This document shows, one piece after another, positions 1 through 5,330 of a stretch of 7,259 nucleotides of DNA; the first letter of the stretch is position 1; each line of letters begins with the position of its first letter. The stretch spans positions 1-7,259 of the forward strand of contig JAISVN010000120.1 of the NCBI GenBank assembly GCA_031271555.1, given 5' to 3'. The translations under genes and the position numbers were made by a program. Source of the DNA: Candidatus Methanoplasma sp. Lineage in GTDB: Archaea; Thermoplasmatota; Thermoplasmata; Methanomassiliicoccales; Methanomethylophilaceae. Below the pieces are notes generated by a model. That model was not told where the DNA came from and searched no databases. It saw only the letters and a list, made by a program, of their open reading frames with translations.

Positions 1-348
1 AAGAAAGGGAAGAAGTTCCAGGCCGACCGGATAAAGGCCCTCTGGGTCAAGCAGTTTGATGTCCTCAGCGTGAAGGTATCCGTCAATGACGGACACAAGA
101 CATATTCCGTGAGGACGGACGCAGACCCGGATGACGAGTTCACTATAGGGATGATACTCTCATTCGAAGATTTCGACGCCCTTATACATGCGATAAAGAC
201 AAAGGAGCGCCTTCTGAAAAAGGGAACCGCCGAAGCCAGGGAGATAACCAGGATATACGGCAAGATCAGGAAGAAGAGGTATGAGGTCCTGGATCTCGAA
301 GAAGATGACGATTATGACGGATTCGATTTCGATGACGAACAGGACTGA
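1..348 (+). CDS. Unrecognised protein with acidic C-terminal tail (5' partial)
   Basis: The reading frame is open from base 1 to a TGA at 346-348, so this is the last 115 residues of a longer protein. A GTG at 70 could serve as a start, but the coding frame continues in front of it, so I treat the gene as cut by the window edge. The visible part begins with a basic stretch (KKGKKF), then an apparently beta-rich segment, a middle helical region rich in Lys/Arg (about residues 65-95), and ends in a strongly acidic tail dominated by Asp (about residues 98-115). There is no signal peptide or membrane segment in the visible part. I do not recognise the family. Its 3' end overlaps the 3' end of the opposing HAD gene by 37 bp, so the acidic tail is antisense to that protein's Ser-rich tail. 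The base-then-acid layout is compatible with a nucleic-acid or ribosome-associated protein, but that is only a guess. Confidence 0.6.
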   Translation, partial: KKGKKFQADRIKALWVKQFDVLSVKVSVNDGHKTYSVRTDADPDDEFTIGMILSFEDFDALIHAIKTKERLLKKGTAEAREITRIYGKIRKKRYEVLDLEEDDDYDGFDFDDEQD

Positions 349-1004
349 GGTTCTTCCTGAGGAAGTATAAGGTCCAGCACATCCGCAAGGTTGTCAGACC
401 TCACTGTGTGCGTCGCAGCATCGATCGTGAACTCATCCGTAGGATTGAAAGCTATCGACATGCCAGAGTTCCTGAACATTGGTATATCCGTGAAGGAATT
501 GCCTATGGATACGGTCCTCTCTTTTGTCGTTCCATATTGTTCAATGAGGTCTCTGACGTTTATTCCCTTATCTTTGAGGTCGACGTTTATCTTCCCCTCT
601 CCGGTAAGGCTCCCGTCCGGGTTGCTGCATATCTCCTCCGCAACATAACCGTCGAATCCGAACTCATTCGCCATCATCATCGCCGCAAGGTCTATTCCGC
701 CGCTGACTATCACACATTTCAATCCATTGTCCCTGAGGCAGGCAACAGTCTCCTGCATCCCACCGATCAGAGGCATTTCCTGCATGAACCTTATGATATC
801 CGATATCCTGATACCGGGTTTGACGCTTTTCCACTGGGCGATGTCCCGTCTCATGAATTCTGACTCATCGATCTCTTCGTTGACGTATGCTTTGTATGTC
901 GCCTCATTATCTACGCCCAGGCAAAGGTTGACCCAGTGCCATGAACTTCTCACTGTGGTGAGAACACCATCCATATCGAAACAGACGAGATCGTATCTCC
1001 GCAT
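312..1004 (-). CDS. HAD-superfamily (subfamily IB) phosphoserine phosphatase-like hydrolase
   Basis: A 230-residue cytoplasmic protein with the HAD motifs in order. Motif I is DMDGV (nucleophile D10, acid/base D12), motif II is VSGG (S101), motif III is K144 or K146 in VDLKDKG, and motif IV is GNSFTD (168-173). The helical cap inserted between motifs I and II and the PMF after motif IV match the archaeal PSPase-like IB group. Family members are Mg2+-dependent phosphomonoesterases working through an aspartyl-phosphate. Phosphoserine is the best-known substrate, but orthologues of this archaeal branch are not all proven SerB. Motif IV has Asn at 169 where SerB enzymes carry the Asp that binds Mg2+, so the substrate, or activity itself, is uncertain. 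The C-terminal tail after about residue 215 is low-complexity (Ser-rich) and antisense to the neighbouring gene's end. The ATG has no Shine-Dalgarno and lies about 27 nt from a TATA-like box, suggesting a leaderless mRNA. Confidence 0.85.
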   Translation of the reverse strand: MRRYDLVCFDMDGVLTTVRSSWHWVNLCLGVDNEATYKAYVNEEIDESEFMRRDIAQWKSVKPGIRISDIIRFMQEMPLIGGMQETVACLRDNGLKCVIVSGGIDLAAMMMANEFGFDGYVAEEICSNPDGSLTGEGKINVDLKDKGINVRDLIEQYGTTKERTVSIGNSFTDIPMFRNSGMSIAFNPTDEFTIDAATHTVRSDNLADVLDLILPQEEPQSCSSSKSNPS

Positions 1005-1026
1005 CGGGCGGGTATATGTGCACCTC

Positions 1027-1036
1027 GGATAAAACC
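1027..1036 (-). promoter_or_regulatory. TATA box for the HAD gene (leaderless start)
   Basis: Read on the minus strand this is GGTTTTATCC, centred about 27 nt upstream of the HAD start codon at 1004. Archaeal TATA boxes sit about 26 nt before the transcription start, so the mRNA would begin at or next to the ATG. No Shine-Dalgarno is present between the box and the start, which agrees with leaderless initiation. Confidence 0.5.
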
Positions 1037-1063
1037 TGTACGTCCGCCGATGCAGACCGTCAG

Positions 1064-1073
1064 CATTTATCTA
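1064..1073 (+). promoter_or_regulatory. TATA box for the TraB-thyX transcription unit
   Basis: CATTTATCTA, with TTTATC at 1066-1071. The expected transcription start about 26 nt downstream is around 1094-1096. That falls on the second in-frame ATG of the TraB gene (1096) rather than on the first (1087). It lies back-to-back with the HAD promoter in an 82-bp intergenic region, so both units start from one short divergent control region. Confidence 0.45.
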
Positions 1074-1086
1074 ATTGTAAAGGATA

Positions 1087-1809
1087 ATGCCGACTATGAT
1101 TACAATGATCGGGACAGGCCACGTCTTCAAAATAACCGAGCAGGTCGCTTTCATTGTTAAACACACATGGCCGGACGCGGTCCTCGTGGAGCTCGACGAG
1201 AGAAGATATAATTCGCTCACGTGCAGCAGCGGAGATAAAAAAGGGCTCGAAAGCTCTCCAAAACTGTACAGGGAATCCGCAGAATATCAGAACAAGGTAT
1301 CCGAAAAGAACGGCGTGCAGCCGGGGGGCGAACTCCTTGCCGCCATAAACGCAGGCAAGCTTGCGGGGGCGGATATAATCTGCATAGACAAGGATGCGGA
1401 GCAGGTAATGAAAGACGTCGAGGAGGGGATGTCGTCCTTTGAAAGCATTAAGTATTCCCTCTCCTCGGTCACGGATAAACTGTTCAGAAGGAACAAAGCG
1501 AACTCGCCGCATAGGGATGCCGACATCAGCGAGGAAGAATACATGCGCAGGATGCGCAAAAGATTCCCCACCCTTGTGGAGAAGCTGATCGACGAAAGAA
1601 ATGCGTACATGGCGGAGAGGATAAGAGAAGCATCGGAAAAATACAATAACATGGTGGTCGTGGTAGGGGACGCGCATGTTAAAGGGATATGCGATGCCCT
1701 TGACGGCATCGAGATATACAGGATCCGATTGGCCGAACTCATGGACCAGGAAAGCATGAATAACATAAGATCGCATATATGGAACAGAAAGGCAGAGGGG
1801 CAAGAATGA
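1087..1809 (+). CDS. Compact TraB/PrgY/GumN-family protein
   Basis: 240 residues with the hallmark motifs of the TraB family (TIKI/EreA/ChaN-like fold). GTGHVF at 9-14 is the first GX2H motif, and VELDERRY (34-41) follows. PGGELLAAI and ADIICIDKD lie at about 79-103, ERNAYMAERI at 170-179, and the second GX2H motif GDAHVKGI at 194-201. In TIKI relatives the GX2H histidines belong to a putative metalloprotease site; the archaeal function is unknown. There is no signal peptide and no membrane segment, whereas many prokaryotic TraB proteins carry a hydrophobic C-terminal part, so this looks like a soluble minimal version. The first ATG is given as start. ATGs at 1096 and 1105 are also in frame; relatives usually have only a few residues before GT(A/G)HV, and the TATA position favours 1096. 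The stop overlaps the thyX start (ATGA), so the two are probably cotranscribed. Confidence 0.88.
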   Translation: MPTMITMIGTGHVFKITEQVAFIVKHTWPDAVLVELDERRYNSLTCSSGDKKGLESSPKLYRESAEYQNKVSEKNGVQPGGELLAAINAGKLAGADIICIDKDAEQVMKDVEEGMSSFESIKYSLSSVTDKLFRRNKANSPHRDADISEEEYMRRMRKRFPTLVEKLIDERNAYMAERIREASEKYNNMVVVVGDAHVKGICDALDGIEIYRIRLAELMDQESMNNIRSHIWNRKAEGQE

Positions 1810-2468
1810 ACGTAAGGCTACTGGCATATACACCTGATGCGGACAGCATCTGTGCGGCCGCAGGAAGGTCATGCTATTCGGAGAAACCGTCCGCCGATCT
1901 TCTGGACATGAAGGATCCCGGCAAGACGCTTGAGAAAATAGTGGGCATGGGCCACCACTCGGTCATAGAGCATGCAGTATTCACATTCTCGGCGGATGGC
2001 GTGTCGAGAGCTCTGACGCACCAGCTGGTAAGACACAGGATCGCATCTTTCTCGCAGCAGAGCCAGAGGTATGTTCCGCTGAAGGGCCCTACATACGTCG
2101 TGCCGGACACTGTGCGCTCCGACCCGGAACTGCTCGGACTGTACGAAGAGACCATGAGGAAGATCTGGGAAGCATATGATAAGCTGGCGGAGACCATACC
2201 CGCCGAGGATGCAAGATATCTTCTGCCCAACGGATGCACGACGAACATCACAATAACAATGAATGCAAGAGAACTCCTGCACTTCTTCTCGCTCAGATGT
2301 TGCGAGCGCGCGCAATGGGAGATCAGAGAGATGGCAGAAAGGATGCTGGCACTTTGCAAAGAGGTATCGCCGGCGATTTTCAAGGATGCAGGACCGCCCT
2401 GCATGAGAGGACCGTGTCCCGAAGGGAAGCTGTCCTGCGGGCACCCCCGCAAATCCAACAAAGCTTAA
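1806..2468 (+). CDS. thyX: Flavin-dependent thymidylate synthase ThyX
   Basis: ThyX converts dUMP to dTMP in the cytoplasm using a methylene-folate carbon, FAD and NAD(P)H, replacing ThyA. The 220-residue product carries the signature RHRx7S (RHR 76-78, Ser86), the upstream GHHSVIEH (49-56), ARYLLPNG (136-143) and the NARELLHF...LR...AQWEI block (153-173) that holds conserved Arg and Gln residues for flavin and dUMP binding. The C-terminus has a Cys-containing extension (CMRGPCPEGKLSC, 199-211), which I recall from other archaeal ThyX proteins; the cysteines might bind metal. The start at 1806 is preferred over an in-frame ATG at 1779, because it has a purine-rich Shine-Dalgarno (GAGGGG, 1795-1800) five bases upstream, forms an ATGA overlap with the TraB stop, and gives the usual ThyX N-terminus (MNVRLLAYT). 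Confidence 0.97.
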   Translation: MNVRLLAYTPDADSICAAAGRSCYSEKPSADLLDMKDPGKTLEKIVGMGHHSVIEHAVFTFSADGVSRALTHQLVRHRIASFSQQSQRYVPLKGPTYVVPDTVRSDPELLGLYEETMRKIWEAYDKLAETIPAEDARYLLPNGCTTNITITMNARELLHFFSLRCCERAQWEIREMAERMLALCKEVSPAIFKDAGPPCMRGPCPEGKLSCGHPRKSNKA

Positions 2469-2472
2469 ATAA
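2465..2472 (+). promoter_or_regulatory. TATA box for the eS17 gene
   Basis: TTAAATAA overlaps the thyX stop codon (2466-2468). It would give a transcription start near 2494 and a leader of about 16 nt that includes the Shine-Dalgarno at 2500-2504. A second AT-rich candidate (TTTATAAT, 2491-2498) is too close to the gene to serve it. Confidence 0.45.
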
Positions 2473-2499
2473 GGAATCTACTTAATCGGGTTTATAATC

Positions 2500-2504
2500 G
2501 GTGA
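2500..2504 (+). promoter_or_regulatory. Shine-Dalgarno (GGTGA) deciding the eS17 start
   Basis: GGTGA lies five bases before the ATG at 2510 and pairs with the pyrimidine-rich 3' end of archaeal 16S rRNA. It overlaps the in-frame GTG at 2501, which rules out that GTG as the start. Among the genes here only eS17 and thyX have a clear Shine-Dalgarno. Confidence 0.65.
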
Positions 2505-2509
2505 AAAAA

Positions 2510-2701
2510 ATGGGAAGAATAAGGCCCACATACATCAAGAGAGTCTCCATCGAGCTTCTCAACAAATATCCTCAGGTATTCAACAGGGATTTTGAGAACA
2601 ACAAAGAGATGGTGGACAATCTCACAGACGTTTATTCGGTCACGATGAGGAACAGGATAGCTGGTTACATAACCCGTTACCTGTCACGCCCGGAAGTCTG
2701 A
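2510..2701 (+). CDS. rps17e: Small ribosomal subunit protein eS17 (S17e)
   Basis: 63 residues beginning MGRIRPTYIKR, the near-invariant N-terminus of eS17, followed by the helical ELLNKYPQVF, the DFENNKEMVDNLT block and MRNRIAGYITR near the C-terminus. The family is confined to archaea and eukaryotes, where it is a structural protein of the small ribosomal subunit; the archaeal form is a short three-helix domain of about this length. This is one of the firmest archaeal markers in the window. The start is set at 2510 by the family N-terminus and the GGTGA Shine-Dalgarno. It lies 41 bp after thyX with its own TATA-like element, so it may be transcribed alone, by readthrough from TraB-thyX, or both. 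Confidence 0.97.
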   Translation: MGRIRPTYIKRVSIELLNKYPQVFNRDFENNKEMVDNLTDVYSVTMRNRIAGYITRYLSRPEV

Positions 2702-2706
2702 AACCA

Positions 2707-2714
2707 TTTAAAAA
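2707..2714 (+). promoter_or_regulatory. TATA box for tRNA-Arg
   Basis: TTTAAAAA is centred 31.5 nt before the tRNA 5' end. The tRNA-Thr at 5236 has its TATA box at exactly the same distance, so both precursors would start about 6 nt upstream of the mature 5' end. The agreement between the two genes supports both calls. Confidence 0.6.
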
Positions 2715-2722
2715 TCAGTCAG

Positions 2723-2727
2723 TTTTT
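2723..2727 (+). terminator. Oligo-T tract after the eS17 gene
   Basis: Five T residues lie 21 nt after the eS17 stop and before the tRNA-Arg. Archaeal transcription ends at U-rich tracts without needing a hairpin, so this is the most plausible end of the TraB-thyX-eS17 transcript. The tract is short. Confidence 0.35.
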
Positions 2728-2741
2728 CCGCGAACAATTTC

Positions 2742-2818
2742 GCCCGCGTGGGGTAGCCTGGATATCCTGTGAGATTGCGGATCTCTTGACCCGGATTCGA
2801 ATTCCGGCGCGGGCACCA
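2742..2818 (+). tRNA. tRNA-Arg, anticodon GCG
   Basis: A cloverleaf can be drawn by hand. The acceptor stem GCCCGCG (2742-2748) pairs perfectly with CGCGGGC (2808-2814). The D-loop contains AGCCTGGATA, including A20, an arginine identity base. The anticodon loop TTGCGGA has GCG at 2777-2779. The T-arm is CCGGA-TTCGAAT-TCCGG. The discriminator is A and CCA is encoded in the DNA (2816-2818). It reads CGC and CGU codons. There is no intron. The top pair of the anticodon stem (27-43) is a T-T mismatch and the D-stem is weak, with only three good pairs. The gene ends one base from the stop codon of the opposing NFACT gene. Confidence 0.93.
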
Positions 2819-2819
2819 G

Positions 2820-4745
2820 TCACTGTCCGTCTTCCCACACGCGCTTGACTATCTCGACATCTCCTGGAGGCAGGATCCTCGATATCTCTTCTTCCGGAAC
2901 TTGGAATTCCTTTGCTATTTCTCCGGACTTTCTGCCGCTTTTCCCTCTTCCGGGGTTCAGGATAAAGTATTTCCCGGAATTCTTGAAAAGTTCGGGTGGC
3001 CCGCACATGACCTTTCTCGCGCCTTGATAGAAGATCTCCCCGACCCCCAGTTCCATTTTGAGATGGTGCTCGTAATTCCTTTTTCCTCTGACTATGAATG
3101 CGCCTCTCGGCACGAACTCTCCCGGATTAGGCGTCTTGCTTACCTGATCGGGATATGCCCAGAATGCCGCCCCCTCCATCATGGCCGCCACCCAGGCCTT
3201 GGACTGCGTAAGCGCGAATATGCACGCCTCGCGGAGCTCGTCGGGAGTAGCATCGAAACCGTCCTTCAGAACGACCGAGGGGGCACCGTGCACATCGGCA
3301 TGGGCGAACACATCCTTCTCTTTCAGATGTTTCTTCACAACGTTGTCGTTCGAATGGGCATCCCTTCCCGCAATGACCAGTTTCCCGGAGGATGTGATGA
3401 ACCACTTGTATCTCTCGAACCAGAACTGTTTGGTCGGCTGTGCCCTGTTCGCGGCCAGCGCTTTGGCTTTATCGAAACCTTTCTGCTTTTTATCGAGTTC
3501 CGCCTGGCTCTCTTTCAGTGCATCGTTAGCTCTCTTTGCCTTTTCCCCTATATCCTTGCTTTTCTGATAGATGTCCGAGGCGTTGGCGTCTATGCCTTTG
3601 GTGTAATCCATCGACACGTTGAAGTCGGAGATCTTCGCTGAGACCATGTTCTTGGAAGGGTCTATGCTGCTGACGAAAGGTATCTTCATCGCCCCTTCCT
3701 TCAACTTCTCCCACGTAAGCACTTTGGACTTTTCTCCGAGCACGCTGAGAAGTTCGTTCACTTTCTGATATTCGATGTATATCGCATCGGCCCTGTTCTT
3801 CAGATCCTCCGATTCCATCCTGTACTCATCGACAGTCTCGGTCTGTTTCTGTATCCTTTTCTTGAGCTTCTCTATCTCTGGGTCAACATATGCTTCCTCT
3901 TCGGTCTGTCCCATCTCTTTCATGAGGGAATCGATGGCCAGAGACATGCTGGAGACCCTTTCGGATTCGGCATCGTCGTATATCTGAAGGTCGACCGGTG
4001 CAATGTCCACGATCTCCCCGTCCTTCCTGAATATGGTCGGCTCGCTTGACCGTATGACGCCTTCCACTATGCTCCTCAAAGAGGAATACATCCTGTCGAG
4101 GGTCTCATCGCTCACTTCTTTTGATGATGCGCTCTTATCTATCCCGGTCCTTTTGCAGATCTCTTCTGAATACTGCCCGCCAAGATTCACGACGGTCGCC
4201 AGTGTCCTCACGGTATCGGACTCCGAGGAGCGGAAGACCTCTCTGAACTCTTCGAATGAAGATTCAATTGGGTCGAACCTGCTCTTCGGCATGATATATT
4301 CTTCTCCGGGGCGGGTGGACCTGTCCTTCCATGTCCTGTGGATGAGGCAGTTCACTATCTTGCCGTCAAGCACGAGCAGAACATTTCCACCTCCGAACAT
4401 CTCGAAGATGAGTTTGTATTCAGCATCAGATTTGAAGACATCCGTTATCGTTATCCTGTCGAAGCCGGCCTGAATCGTCTTTCCGATCTTCGCATTCGTT
4501 ATGTACTTCCTGAGGAATGTTGCGAATGAGGTCGGGGTCTCAGGGGTCTCCGGCCGGTCAGGTGCCAGATAAAGCCACTTCTTGTCTTTGAAGAACAGTT
4601 CTCTTTTACCGTCCCCCTGCACGTTGAGACGGAAAAGAACATTCCCCGCACCCCAATGGAATATCTTGTCAACGTGCGCTCCTTCCAGCGATGCCATCTC
4701 GGAAACTATCGAGCGGACATCGAAGGAGCTCATCTCTTTCTTCAT
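2820..4745 (-). CDS. rqcH: Archaeal Rqc2/RqcH homologue (NFACT protein)
   Basis: 641 residues, cytoplasmic. Rqc2/RqcH/NEMF proteins bind large ribosomal subunits carrying a stalled peptidyl-tRNA and direct template-free addition of residues (mainly Ala in bacteria; Ala and Thr in yeast) that mark the nascent chain for decay. An NFACT-N domain (about 1-270) holds D9 in SSFDVRS and the DR pair D96-R97 in AGFDRI, the positions required for tailing in Rqc2 and RqcH. Long charged helices (about 285-340 and 390-435) flank a small middle segment and should form the coiled-coil arm that reaches the stalk. The NFACT-R domain follows (about 440-565), with WFITSSGKLVIAGRDAHSND, HADVHGAPSVVLK and PRGAFIVRGKRN. 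A basic tail (GRGKSGRKSG, 598-607) comes after that. The start is MKKEMSSFD; M5 is an alternative. There is no Shine-Dalgarno, and a TATA-like box about 30 nt upstream suggests a near-leaderless mRNA. Confidence 0.95.
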   Translation of the reverse strand: MKKEMSSFDVRSIVSEMASLEGAHVDKIFHWGAGNVLFRLNVQGDGKRELFFKDKKWLYLAPDRPETPETPTSFATFLRKYITNAKIGKTIQAGFDRITITDVFKSDAEYKLIFEMFGGGNVLLVLDGKIVNCLIHRTWKDRSTRPGEEYIMPKSRFDPIESSFEEFREVFRSSESDTVRTLATVVNLGGQYSEEICKRTGIDKSASSKEVSDETLDRMYSSLRSIVEGVIRSSEPTIFRKDGEIVDIAPVDLQIYDDAESERVSSMSLAIDSLMKEMGQTEEEAYVDPEIEKLKKRIQKQTETVDEYRMESEDLKNRADAIYIEYQKVNELLSVLGEKSKVLTWEKLKEGAMKIPFVSSIDPSKNMVSAKISDFNVSMDYTKGIDANASDIYQKSKDIGEKAKRANDALKESQAELDKKQKGFDKAKALAANRAQPTKQFWFERYKWFITSSGKLVIAGRDAHSNDNVVKKHLKEKDVFAHADVHGAPSVVLKDGFDATPDELREACIFALTQSKAWVAAMMEGAAFWAYPDQVSKTPNPGEFVPRGAFIVRGKRNYEHHLKMELGVGEIFYQGARKVMCGPPELFKNSGKYFILNPGRGKSGRKSGEIAKEFQVPEEEISRILPPGDVEIVKRVWEDGQ

Positions 4746-4769
4746 GGGGGTGTGTTATGCAGGCAGTGG

Positions 4770-4786
4770 AGATAAAGTTTCTTTAT
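4770..4786 (-). promoter_or_regulatory. TATA box and small inverted repeat upstream of rqcH
   Basis: On the minus strand AACTTTATC is centred about 30 nt before the rqcH ATG, predicting a leader of only a few bases. The box is one arm of a perfect inverted repeat, ATAAAG-TTT-CTTTAT (4772-4786). A palindrome over the TATA box could be an operator, or chance from AT-rich sequence. It lies in the 71-bp gap after the DUF2798 gene, so rqcH probably has its own promoter. Confidence 0.45.
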
Positions 4787-4816
4787 TGATACCACGCAGA
4801 TCCGAATGGATTCAGA

Positions 4817-5062
4817 TCAGCGGATATTGGCTTTCGATGCGACCCGCATAAGGAACATCGGCAAGATGATGGACAGAGGCAACGCTATCAGAAATCCGAC
4901 CGCCCAGCTCCTCAGCCATATCCAGGGGAATGCATGAACCCCCACGTTGACGCTGACCATCACCAAAGACATCCCTAGGCTCATGAAGAATGCCATGCCA
5001 AGGCTCATGAACGTTCGCATTTTTCTGCTGTTCTGAGGAGTTCCTGTTCGTTTCTGTTCCAA
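4817..5062 (-). CDS. DUF2798-family small membrane protein
   Basis: 81 residues with two predicted membrane helices: FMSLGMAFFMSLGMSLVMVS (about 18-37) and AVGFLIALPLSIILPMFLM (about 54-72). The loop N-x-G...FPWIWLRSW and the Pro in the second helix match the DUF2798 pattern, a two-helix inner-membrane family of unknown function. The short hydrophilic N-terminus is variable in this family. The start is uncertain. The frame given begins at TTG 5062, 10-17 nt below an AT-rich TATA candidate. An internal ATG at 5020 (MRTFMSLG) would give a 67-residue protein but has no promoter or Shine-Dalgarno next to it. An ATG at 5084 lies well placed below the TATA but in another frame. It is codirectional with rqcH 71 bp downstream, but a functional link is not evident. 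Confidence 0.75.
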   Translation of the reverse strand: MEQKRTGTPQNSRKMRTFMSLGMAFFMSLGMSLVMVSVNVGVHAFPWIWLRSWAVGFLIALPLSIILPMFLMRVASKANIR

Positions 5063-5093
5063 GGTATTTCCCGTGCCGAGGCATGTGTTAGAC

Positions 5094-5109
5094 GTTAATA
5101 ATCTTTAAC
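5094..5109 (-). promoter_or_regulatory. Probable TATA region for the DUF2798 gene
   Basis: The minus-strand sequence GTTAAAGATTATTAAC contains two overlapping TATA-like stretches. They predict transcription starts between about 5072 and 5082, giving a short leader to the TTG start at 5062. Which box is used cannot be decided by eye. Confidence 0.35.
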
Positions 5110-5200
5110 GGCGTCAGTGAGACCTCTGCCGGTTTCCCCCTTCTTATCTAAACCTTTAACGCGATCTGTCAATTATCGGAGATAGCGAATGTCCAGAAAG

Positions 5201-5208
5201 TTTTATAA
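5201..5208 (+). promoter_or_regulatory. TATA box for tRNA-Thr
   Basis: TTTTATAA, a close match to the archaeal consensus, is centred 31.5 nt before the tRNA-Thr 5' end, the same spacing as in the tRNA-Arg gene. The expected transcription start is near 5230. Confidence 0.65.
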
Positions 5209-5235
5209 CAGTGTCGTACTTGACTAGTCCTACAG

Positions 5236-5310
5236 GCCGCTGTGGCTAAGGGGTATAGCGACGCCTTGGTAAGGCGTAGGTCGTGGGTTCAATTCCCATC
5301 AGCGGCTCCA
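5236..5310 (+). tRNA. tRNA-Thr, anticodon GGT
   Basis: Acceptor GCCGCTG (5236-5242) pairs with CAGCGGC (5300-5306). The D-arm is GCTA-AGGGGTA-TAGC. The anticodon arm is ACGCC-TTGGTAA-GGCGT with GGT at 5268-5270. The T-arm is GTGGG-TTCAATT-CCCAT, with a G-T pair at its base. The discriminator is T73, usual for archaeal tRNA-Thr, and CCA is encoded (5308-5310). It reads ACC and ACU codons. There is no intron. It faces the 3' end of the DUF1015 gene across 20 bp. No second copy of its 3' end is visible in the window, so there is no sign of integration at this tRNA. Confidence 0.96.
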
Positions 5311-5330
5311 TACTGTTCTCTGAAGAGTGT

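Noticed and set aside
70..348. Complete 92-residue gene starting at GTG 70
   Set aside because: The same frame is open and protein-like back to base 1, so the gene most likely starts outside the window.
1779..1805. Earlier in-frame start for ThyX at 1779
   Set aside because: It would overlap TraB by 31 bp, lacks a Shine-Dalgarno, and adds residues not found in ThyX; ATG 1806 has GAGGGG in front of it.
1060..1872. 270-residue frame on the minus strand opposite TraB
   Set aside because: It is antisense to a gene with clear TraB motifs, has no recognisable family pattern, and is rich in residues typical of shadow frames (His, Arg, Phe, Cys).
2901..3641. 246-residue plus-strand frame opposite rqcH
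   Set aside because: A shadow of the NFACT coding sequence; no promoter, no family motif.
5189..5227. Possible 12-residue leader peptide ahead of tRNA-Thr, with a GGAG Shine-Dalgarno-like sequence at 5178-5181 and a TAG stop
   Set aside because: The tRNA-Thr TATA box lies inside it, there is no downstream protein gene to control, and such short frames occur by chance.
5236..5310. tRNA-Thr as an integration site for the AT-rich region to the right
   Set aside because: No second copy of the tRNA 3' end is visible in 5331-7259, and a full conserved gene lies between the tRNA and the AT-rich block.
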